Assembly (NCBI GenBank): GCA_027017165.1
Contig: JALURF010000190.1
Coordinates: forward strand, 1 to 7,847
Reading direction: 5' to 3'
DNA from: Thermofilaceae archaeon
Lineage (GTDB): Archaea > Thermoproteota > Thermoprotei > Thermofilales > B69-G16
Length of the DNA stretch: 7,847 nt
A program made the translations under genes and the position numbers. Below are positions 1-5,084 of this stretch, piece by piece (the stretch's first letter is position 1; each line of letters begins with the position of its first letter). A model generated the notes under the pieces. The model did no database searches, was not told where the DNA came from, and saw only the letters and a list, made by a program, of their open reading frames with translations.

Positions 1-196
1 CTTCTCTCTCGGTCTCTCTCAGCATGAGTATATCTCCAAGCCTAACGGGTCCTTTAACGTTTCGCGTCAATATTCGCCCTTTATCCTTGCCCTCTAGTAT
101 TCTAACTCTAACCTGAGTTATTTCTCCGGTAACTCCAGTTCTCCCTATTATCTGAATTACCTCTGCAGGGGTAGCCTCGTCTTCACGCTTACTCAT
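1..196 (-). CDS. rps28e: Small ribosomal subunit protein eS28 (S28e), 3'-truncated by the window edge
   Basis: I translated this by hand because it is short and runs off the left edge. The minus strand from ATG at 196 gives 65 complete residues with no stop, beginning MSKREDEATPAEVIQIIGRT and containing GRTGVTGEITQVRVRILEG, the RNVKGPVRLGD block and LMLRETERE. These match the conserved OB-fold core and C-terminal signature of S28e. The family is about 70 residues, so only the last few basic residues and the stop should be missing. S28e sits on the 30S platform near the mRNA exit channel. The start is supported by AGGTG on the minus strand (203-207), six bases ahead of the ATG. It follows rpl7ae on the same strand after a 44-base gap, so the two are probably co-transcribed, perhaps with an extra promoter in the gap. 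Identification is very secure. Confidence 0.96.
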   Translation of the reverse strand, partial: MSKREDEATPAEVIQIIGRTGVTGEITQVRVRILEGKDKGRILTRNVKGPVRLGDILMLRETERE

Positions 197-230
197 ATAT
201 TGCACCTAGAATTAAAGATAAAGAATAGAA

Positions 231-240
231 AATATTAAGT
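231..240 (-). promoter_or_regulatory. Possible internal TATA box for rps28e
   Basis: The 44-base gap after the rpl7ae stop begins with ACTTAATATT on the minus strand. It lies about 39 bases ahead of the rps28e ATG, a plausible TATA distance. The rest of the gap is pyrimidine-rich, with short T runs that could equally be a weak termination region for rpl7ae. Either reading is tentative. Confidence 0.3.
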
Positions 241-639
241 TTAACTACTCTTAGAGACTCCGGCTTTAATCTTGATTTCCTCTACTTCCTTAGCAATCTC
301 CTCTACCAGACTTGCGGCGTTGCCCGGCTCTATGATACAAGCAGATGCAGCCGCTACCTCTATGCCCGCTTCTTTACCCAATCGTTGCTTCGATGGGACG
401 TAGACGTAGGGTATCTTTTTCTCCTCGCATAGAAGAGGAAGATGAGCCACTATCTCCGGAGGATCGACATCCTCAGCTATAAGCACTAGTTTAGCTAATC
501 CGCGTTCAACAGCCTTTGTAGTTTCATTCGTCCCCTTCTTGATTTTGCCAGTTTCTCTCGCTAATCTGATAGCTTCATAAGCCTTTTCCGCCAATTCCTC
601 TGGTACTACAAATCTTACATAGAAGGGTTTTTCGGACAT
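241..639 (-). CDS. rpl7ae: Large ribosomal subunit protein eL8 / L7Ae, kink-turn RNA-binding protein
   Basis: The product is 132 residues from ATG at 639, the usual size for archaeal L7Ae. It has the family's RNA-binding signature: KKGTNETTKAVERG around residues 34-47, the AEDVDPPEI segment that follows, and LLCEEKKIPYVYVPSK with the LGKEAG loop. L7Ae recognises kink-turns. It is a 50S protein, the core protein of box C/D and H/ACA guide RNPs, and a subunit of archaeal RNase P. The frame stays open to an ATG at 675, but I chose 639. It has a strong GAGGTGA Shine-Dalgarno site eight bases upstream, the homologous part of the protein starts there (MSEKPFYVRF), and 675 lies only about 17 bases from the TATA box, upstream of the expected transcript start. 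The gene is first in a leftward unit with rps28e. The leader may contain a kink-turn that the product itself could bind. Confidence 0.97.
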   Translation of the reverse strand: MSEKPFYVRFVVPEELAEKAYEAIRLARETGKIKKGTNETTKAVERGLAKLVLIAEDVDPPEIVAHLPLLCEEKKIPYVYVPSKQRLGKEAGIEVAAASACIIEPGNAASLVEEIAKEVEEIKIKAGVSKSS

Positions 640-667
640 GCCATCACTCACCTCTCGCTCATTTGGC
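640..667 (-). promoter_or_regulatory. Candidate kink-turn-like fold in the rpl7ae leader
   Basis: Read on the minus strand, the leader contains GCCA (667-664), a three-base bulge AAU (663-661), GA (660-659), GC (658-657), a purine-rich loop (656-648), GU (647-646), GA (645-644) and UGGC (643-640), directly followed by the start codon. GCCA pairs with UGGC. The two GA steps are positioned for the tandem sheared G-A pairs of a kink-turn, with U as the third bulge base as in box C RUGA. The loop contains the GAGGUGA ribosome binding site. The weak point is the non-canonical side, which has only G-U and C-G before a purine-rich stretch. L7Ae is known to bind kink-turns in archaeal mRNA leaders, including its own, so feedback control of translation is a reasonable inference. 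It is not shown by sequence alone. Confidence 0.35.
648..654 (-). promoter_or_regulatory. Ribosome binding site of rpl7ae (decides the start)
   Basis: GAGGTGA on the minus strand is a near-perfect match to the archaeal anti-Shine-Dalgarno sequence. It lies eight bases before ATG 639. It is the main reason for preferring this start over the in-frame ATG at 675. Confidence 0.75.
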
Positions 668-687
668 GATAGCACTACAATATATCG

Positions 688-696
688 ATATTTAAG
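688..696 (-). promoter_or_regulatory. TATA box of the rpl7ae-rps28e unit
   Basis: The minus strand reads CTTAAATAT, preceded by purine-rich CGAAACA, which suits a BRE. Transcription would be expected 22-26 bases downstream, around 670-666. That gives a leader of roughly 28-31 bases that begins at about the first base of the candidate kink-turn. Confidence 0.6.
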
Positions 697-747
697 TGTT
701 TCGCCTAGAAGTACTAAGTTTCAAATTAGAAAGGAGATTAGAGAAAT

Positions 748-756
748 ACTTATAAG
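748..756 (+). promoter_or_regulatory. TATA box of the rpl24e-infB unit
   Basis: ACTTATAAG is preceded by GAGAAAT, a purine-rich BRE-like stretch. A start site about 25 bases downstream, near 777, would leave a leader of about 12 bases before ATG 790. It is about 52 bases from the leftward rpl7ae TATA box, so the two promoters are back to back. Confidence 0.65.
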
Positions 757-789
757 CGTGGCGTCGTCTATGCCTCTCCAGGGGTTGAA

Positions 790-975
790 ATGCCTAAGAT
801 ACATAAGTGTAGCTTTTGCGGAAAGGAGATAATGCCCGGTACAGGAATGCTCTTCGTGAAAAACGACGGTACCGTGCTCAGATTTTGCTCTCGGAAATGC
901 CGAGTAAGCATGCTCAAGTATAAACGTAACCCCAAAAAGCTCAAATGGACCCGTGTATATATTCCACGTAGGTAA
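790..975 (+). CDS. rpl24e: Large ribosomal subunit protein eL24 (L24e)
   Basis: This 61-residue protein is the normal length for archaeal L24e, which lacks the eukaryotic C-terminal extension. Four cysteines, C7-x2-C10 and C33-x3-C37, form the expected zinc-binding site (CSFCGKEI, then FCSRKC). The family motif PGTGMLFVKNDG lies between them, and a basic KYKRNPKKLKWT tail follows. It is a 50S subunit protein near the subunit interface. AGGGG at 780-784 lies five bases before the ATG and serves as the ribosome binding site. infB starts only 15 bases after the stop, so the two are almost certainly one transcript. The ndk gene often found between these two genes in archaea is absent. Confidence 0.97.
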   Translation: MPKIHKCSFCGKEIMPGTGMLFVKNDGTVLRFCSRKCRVSMLKYKRNPKKLKWTRVYIPRR

Positions 976-990
976 AGCAGCGGTGTCGCT

Positions 991-2766
991 GTGAATCGGA
1001 AAATAAGATCTCCAATAGTAGTTGTACTCGGACATGTAGATGTAGGGAAGACCGCTCTCCTAGATAAAATTAGAGGCACCGCTGTAATGAAGCGAGAACC
1101 GGGAACTATGACGCAACACATAGGCGCCTCATTCCTTCCCTGGAACGCCCTCAAGTCGATGTGCGGGGAACTCGCGAAAGGACTAAGACGTGATATAGTA
1201 CTTCCAGGATTACTGGTTATAGACACGCCGGGGCATGAAGCATTTGTAAATTTGAGACGCAGAGGTGGAGGAATAGCTGATATCGCCATACTTGTGGTCG
1301 ATATAAATAAAGGGTTTGAAAAACAAACTTACGAATCCCTTGAAATATTAAAGGCTCGGAAAACTCCATTCTTGATAGCCGCGAATAAGATAGATAAGAT
1401 ACCGGGATGGGAGTCTAATCCAGATCAACCCTTTATATACACCATTAAAAAACAAGATCCGGATGTCGTAGCACGTTTAGAAGAACTTCTTTATTACATC
1501 ATCGCTGAGATGGAGAAACAGGGATTTAGAGCTGACAGGTATGATAGAATCAGGGACTTCACCAAGGTTGTTGCCATTATACCCACCAGTGCCGTTACTG
1601 GCGAGGGGATACCCGACCTTCTCCTCGTGCTAGCCGGGTTAGCACAGAGATTTATGCTAGAGCGTTTAAAAACAAGTGAAGGACCAGGAAGAGGAGTAGT
1701 CTTGGAGGTTAGAGAAGAGAGGGGCTTGGGCACTACTATAGCGGTAATTCTCTACGATGGTATGATAAGGAAAGGCGATATAATCGTCGTAGGTGGTAGA
1801 GATAAACCAATTATAACAAAAGTAAGGGCTTTACTAATGCCCAAACCCTTAGACGAGATGAGGTCTCCCGAAGATAGATTCATGAGCCTAGAAGAAGTAA
1901 GAGCCGCTGCGGGAATTCTTATCGTGGCTCCAGAACTGGACGATGCGTTGGCTGGAGCTCCCGTCATTGTGGTGGAAAGCGAAAAGGACATAGAAAAGGT
2001 AAAAAGTTTCGTGGCTGAGGAAATCGCAAGTATAAAAGTTTCAAAAGAAACCGCCGGACTTGTTGTCAAAACGGATACTCTAGGTTCACTTGAAGCCTTA
2101 GTAGGCTATATAGAAGCCCAGGGATTTCCAGTACGTTACGCGGATGTAGGCCCTGTAGTTAAAAGAGATGTTATAGAGGCTTCACTTACTAAAAAAGAGG
2201 ATAGATTTTTAGCAGCTATCATAGCTTTTAATGTAAAAGTCACTGAGGAAGCCAGAGAGCTCGCTAGGGAATATGGAGTTCCCGTATTTGAGGGAAATAT
2301 AATTTATAGAGTCGTAGAGGATTTTGCTAAATGGTATCATGAGATGCGGGAGCGGGAGAAGAGACAAACTTTGGAAAAGCTCATACTGCCCGGCGCTATA
2401 AGGATTTTACCCGGTTATGTCTTTAGAAGAAGCAACCCCGTTATAGTGGGCGTTGAAGTCCTTGAGGGAAGAATACGGCGAGGCGTCCCATTAATGAGAG
2501 AAGACGGGAGAAAAATAGGAGAGATCATGCAAATACAAGAGCATGGAAAACCTTTGAACGAGGCAGAAAAAGGCATGGCAGTTGCTGTATCGATAAGAGG
2601 AAAAGTTATGGTGGGAAGACAGATAGATGAAGGAGATGTGCTCTACGTGGATGTGCCTTTAGATCACATAGATATCCTAATGAGTAAATTTAGAGATGAT
2701 TTATCAGAAGGCGAAGTAGAATTATTGAAGAAGATTAGGAGAATAAAGATTAAAATGAGAAGCTAG
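991..2766 (+). CDS. infB: Translation initiation factor aIF5B (archaeal IF2)
   Basis: The 591-residue product is the typical length of archaeal aIF5B, the GTPase that promotes initiator tRNA placement and subunit joining. The G domain is complete: P-loop GHVDVGKT (14-21), switch-I Thr41 in PGTMTQHIG, DTPGHE (78-83) with catalytic His82, NKID (132-135) and SAVTGEG (200-206). Domain II follows (about 230-340), then domain III and the domain IV barrel (GAIRILPGYVFRRSNP onward, about 468-591) that contacts the acceptor end of initiator tRNA. The P-loop has Val18 where most relatives have His; eukaryotic eIF5B has Thr there, so the position tolerates change. There is no intein. The start is GTG at 991 with a weak GGTG at 982-985, and no in-frame start exists between it and the rpl24e stop. 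The gene ends in TAG within a CTAG shared with the opposite-strand gene. Confidence 0.97.
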   Translation: MNRKIRSPIVVVLGHVDVGKTALLDKIRGTAVMKREPGTMTQHIGASFLPWNALKSMCGELAKGLRRDIVLPGLLVIDTPGHEAFVNLRRRGGGIADIAILVVDINKGFEKQTYESLEILKARKTPFLIAANKIDKIPGWESNPDQPFIYTIKKQDPDVVARLEELLYYIIAEMEKQGFRADRYDRIRDFTKVVAIIPTSAVTGEGIPDLLLVLAGLAQRFMLERLKTSEGPGRGVVLEVREERGLGTTIAVILYDGMIRKGDIIVVGGRDKPIITKVRALLMPKPLDEMRSPEDRFMSLEEVRAAAGILIVAPELDDALAGAPVIVVESEKDIEKVKSFVAEEIASIKVSKETAGLVVKTDTLGSLEALVGYIEAQGFPVRYADVGPVVKRDVIEASLTKKEDRFLAAIIAFNVKVTEEARELAREYGVPVFEGNIIYRVVEDFAKWYHEMREREKRQTLEKLILPGAIRILPGYVFRRSNPVIVGVEVLEGRIRRGVPLMREDGRKIGEIMQIQEHGKPLNEAEKGMAVAVSIRGKVMVGRQIDEGDVLYVDVPLDHIDILMSKFRDDLSEGEVELLKKIRRIKIKMRS

Positions 2767-3692
2767 TTGGATTTTAGGGCTTTTATAATTTTACGTGCTA
2801 TAATCAATCCGACGTTTCTCTCTGCTTCTTCGGTCATGGAACCTATATGAGGCACTGCTATAACGTTAGGGTGTTTAATTAACCTCCACTCCCACTCCTC
2901 CCGAGGCGGCTCATGCCAGAAAACATCTAAAGCCGCTCCCGCCACTTTGCCCTCGTTAATAGCTTTTAACAAAGCCTTTCCGTCTATTACTCGACCGCGT
3001 GAAGTATTGACCAGGAAAACGCCATTTTTCATAATATTAAACTCTTGTTCACCGATCATATGCCAAGTCTCCTTCGTAAGTGGCACATGGAGAGTTATAA
3101 TATCGCTGACACCCAGCAAATGATTTATATCTTTAGCCGGGATTATACCCAGCTGCCTAGCTACTTCATGTAAATTGCTCCTTTTAAAACCCATTACCCT
3201 ACAGCCTAAACATCTAAGCTTCCTCGCCACCAAACTGCCTACGTTACCCAGCCCGATCACGCCCACAGTTCTTTCTTCCAGCTCTAATCCCTTAAATAAG
3301 CCCCTCTGCCATTTTCCCTCCTTGAGCGCGATATTTGCTTGAGGTATTTTTCTTAATAGAGCCAGAATTAAGCCTATGGTTAATTCTGCTACGGCATTTG
3401 CATTTCCTTCAGGCGCGTTTAAGATTTTAATTCCCTTTTCCTTAGCGTAGTTTACCGCTATATTGTCAAGACCCGATCCAGCTCTGGCGATGATCTTCAG
3501 TTTTATGCCCGCATCTATAATTTCTGAAGTAATTTTGGTTGAGCCTCTGACTATAATTACATCGTATTCGCCTACTAAATTCACCAGTATATTGGGAGGG
3601 AGTCCGGGTTTAATATCGACTTCAAAACCAGCTTCTTCTAGAACTTTAACAGCTTCTTCGCTTATCGAATCACATACTAATACTCTAATCAT
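2763..3692 (-). CDS. serA: D-3-phosphoglycerate dehydrogenase-like 2-hydroxyacid dehydrogenase (short form, no ACT domain)
   Basis: The 309-residue protein belongs to the D-isomer-specific 2-hydroxyacid dehydrogenases. All catalytic residues are present: Arg232 in NTSRGRVID, Glu261 in DVFWHEPP and His282 in PHIGS. The Rossmann motif is GLGNVG (147-152). Arg49 in VRGSTKIT, the ARAGSGLDN loop (69-77) and NAPEGN (92-97) favour 3-phosphoglycerate dehydrogenase, the first step of serine synthesis. It lacks the C-terminal ACT regulatory domain, so serine feedback through that domain is not expected. At the end of the second Rossmann strand the sequence is GFKRSN (168-173), where NAD enzymes carry an Asp. 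Lys170 and Arg171 suggest NADP(H), so a glyoxylate or hydroxypyruvate reductase role remains possible. GGTGA sits seven bases before ATG 3692, right after the stop of the upstream gene (12-base gap), which indicates translation from a shared mRNA. Confidence 0.85.
   Translation of the reverse strand: MIRVLVCDSISEEAVKVLEEAGFEVDIKPGLPPNILVNLVGEYDVIIVRGSTKITSEIIDAGIKLKIIARAGSGLDNIAVNYAKEKGIKILNAPEGNANAVAELTIGLILALLRKIPQANIALKEGKWQRGLFKGLELEERTVGVIGLGNVGSLVARKLRCLGCRVMGFKRSNLHEVARQLGIIPAKDINHLLGVSDIITLHVPLTKETWHMIGEQEFNIMKNGVFLVNTSRGRVIDGKALLKAINEGKVAGAALDVFWHEPPREEWEWRLIKHPNVIAVPHIGSMTEEAERNVGLIIARKIIKALKSN
2771..2792 (+). terminator. Possible T-rich terminator for the rpl24e-infB transcript
   Basis: Three TTTT tracts (2772-2775, 2781-2784, 2789-2792) lie just after the infB stop. 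Archaeal RNA polymerase terminates at such T-rich stretches without a hairpin. This one lies antisense to the last codons of the convergent dehydrogenase gene, since no free intergenic DNA is available. Some T-richness may simply reflect the Lys/Ile codons on the other strand. Confidence 0.35.
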
Positions 3693-3704
3693 TTAGATTT
3701 CACC

Positions 3705-4982
3705 TTAAGTTTTTAATAGCTTTCTCCATATACCCCAGCAAGTTGCCTTAAAAGGGTCTATTAGCCTGGTTAAATGCGGGATGTAGAGGGGAGGAATTAG
3801 CACTGCATCATCTACGAATAAGTTATTCGCCATAAACGTCAGGATTTGATGTAGTCCATGAATATACTCTTTTCCACATATTGTTTGAACTCCATAGATA
3901 ACTCTGGTTACTCTATCCGCTATAACTTTTATGAAAACATCCTCCCTATTTCCGCGGTTAGTTACATCATTTATGTAAAAGTGATGACGAGCAACGACAA
4001 TGTTTCTGCCTTTCTCAGCCAGATTCTCTGAGGTAAAACCAGCAGAAAATATTACTCTCTCCCCTAATGGTGTCTCGTATAAGGGAAAAATTCTTTTTAC
4101 CCTATAGTTAAAACCCTCTATATTCAGAGCTGAAACTACACCTTGAAGAATAGATAAGTTATCGGATAAATGGGTAAAACTTATCCCCGTTTTCTCATCT
4201 AAACACTCTGTTACACTGCCAGCGGCAAATATGTTCTGAGCCGCCTTCATGTGGTTATCTACCCGTATACCCCCCAACTTACCGATAGAAAGTCCTCTAA
4301 TGCGAGGGATCAATGGCTTAACAGAACCCCGCACTATTATTATTTTTTTATCCATTACTCTACTCCAATCGATCTTTTTAAACAATAACTTACTTGGTAA
4401 AAACTTTTTTAAAATTTTAAACATATCGTCGTCTAATACTCGACGGCTACCATTAAAAAATAATTCAACAGTGAAACCCATGCACGCCAGTTTATAGGCT
4501 ATATCTAGGCCGTAAAAACTTCCTAGTACTCCTATATCCGCGGAGGTATCTAATTCTTGAATTTTTTCAGATAAAAGTAAGGCCTCTTCAACTCTTTCTA
4601 GAGGATAAACTTTTCTGTTTTTCTCCACAATTTTCTCGGGAATTTCTATTGCTCTGACTCCAGTTGATACAAGTATTTTATCCCAGTCTTCACTATACTC
4701 CTCGCCCGCTACGGTTATCCTTCCGTTATCTACGGAAACTTCGCTGAGATTCCTAATTCTGATTATTCTCGCTCTTCCAACATGCTCTAAAAAGCTCTTA
4801 GGATAAATCATTGAAAAAGAAGGCTCTAACTTTCCGAGCGCTATCTCCGGCAATAGGCCGCGGATGTATCCTGGAAAATCGGTATCGCAAAGTAGCGTTA
4901 CCTTAGATAGTGGATCTATTTTTCTAATCCAATGAAATGCCGTTATACCAGCTAAATCCCCGCCTACGATCAATATGTTCAT
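3705..4982 (-). CDS. Diverged FAD/NAD-dependent oxidoreductase-like protein with a CoA-disulfide-reductase-type dimer domain
   Basis: The 425-residue product has the layout of the NADH oxidase / CoA-disulfide reductase / rubredoxin reductase family. It has an N-terminal FAD Rossmann fold, YIRGLLPEIALGK (39-51) where relatives have YSR-x-LLP, ILVSTGVR (103-110), a second nucleotide domain (about 148-235), AAGSVTE (253-259) and a C-terminal dimerisation domain (about 305-425) with VFIKVIAD and a final IDPFKA. Key residues are eroded. The first glycine motif is GGDLAG (7-12), the NAD motif is VLGSFYG (152-158), and the FAD-binding Asp of AAGD is Ser256. There is no active-site Cys, though subgroups with YSR-x-LLP also lack one. 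The NAD domain is shortened after RRVLDDD. The frame is intact, so this looks like a maintained but altered protein rather than decay. Exact activity is unknown. It is the first gene of a two-gene operon with the PGDH-like enzyme. Confidence 0.75.
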   Translation of the reverse strand: MNILIVGGDLAGITAFHWIRKIDPLSKVTLLCDTDFPGYIRGLLPEIALGKLEPSFSMIYPKSFLEHVGRARIIRIRNLSEVSVDNGRITVAGEEYSEDWDKILVSTGVRAIEIPEKIVEKNRKVYPLERVEEALLLSEKIQELDTSADIGVLGSFYGLDIAYKLACMGFTVELFFNGSRRVLDDDMFKILKKFLPSKLLFKKIDWSRVMDKKIIIVRGSVKPLIPRIRGLSIGKLGGIRVDNHMKAAQNIFAAGSVTECLDEKTGISFTHLSDNLSILQGVVSALNIEGFNYRVKRIFPLYETPLGERVIFSAGFTSENLAEKGRNIVVARHHFYINDVTNRGNREDVFIKVIADRVTRVIYGVQTICGKEYIHGLHQILTFMANNLFVDDAVLIPPLYIPHLTRLIDPFKATCWGIWRKLLKT

Positions 4983-5010
4983 GGTTCCATTATTTAGTTA
5001 AGTGTTGCCG

Positions 5011-5018
5011 TAGTTAAG
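5011..5018 (-). promoter_or_regulatory. Possible TATA box for the leftward oxidoreductase-dehydrogenase operon
   Basis: The minus strand reads CTTAACTA, with purine-rich GAGAAGA just upstream. It is about 32 bases from ATG 4982, which would give a very short leader of roughly 7-10 bases. A second TTAACTAAATA closer to the gene is too near the start codon to be the TATA box. The match is imperfect. Confidence 0.35.
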
Positions 5019-5047
5019 TCTTCTCAACCGACTCTATTCAGAGGACA

Positions 5048-5058
5048 ATATTTAAACT
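5048..5058 (+). promoter_or_regulatory. TATA box of the GTPase-ABC transporter unit
   Basis: ATATTTAAACT lies about 32 bases before the GTG start at 5085, with GAGGACA upstream as a possible BRE. A start site about 25 bases downstream (around 5079) would leave only a few leader bases, and no Shine-Dalgarno sequence is visible. This agrees with a leaderless or near-leaderless message. Confidence 0.6.
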
Positions 5059-5084
5059 GTCGTCATGTTTATTCATAGACAGAC

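Noticed and set aside
197..240. Small RNA gene in the rpl7ae-rps28e gap
   Set aside because: It is only 44 bases, AT-rich, with no box C/D motifs or stable fold visible; it is better read as a spacer with a possible promoter.
640..675. In-frame ATG at 675 as the start of rpl7ae, adding 12 residues
   Set aside because: It lies upstream of the expected transcript start, has no ribosome binding site and adds residues unlike the family. ATG 639 has a strong GAGGTGA at the right spacing.
1030..1053. Possible intein at the aIF5B P-loop, a known insertion point in some archaeal infB genes
   Set aside because: The protein is 591 residues with an uninterrupted G domain, so there is no insertion.
721..1289. 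Minus-strand open frames across rpl24e and the start of infB
   Set aside because: They lie opposite two unmistakable genes, resemble no known family, and are explained as shadows of the real coding frames.
4249..4497. Plus-strand open frame opposite the oxidoreductase gene
   Set aside because: It has no promoter or ribosome binding site and its sequence looks like an antisense shadow of the 425-residue gene.
3705..4982. The oxidoreductase-like gene as a pseudogene
   Set aside because: There is no stop or frameshift over 425 codons, the dimer domain is well kept, and translation is tightly coupled to the next gene.
4991..5001. TTAACTAAATA on the minus strand as the TATA box of the leftward operon
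   Set aside because: It is about 10-20 bases from the ATG, so transcription would begin inside the gene; the site at 5011-5018 fits better.
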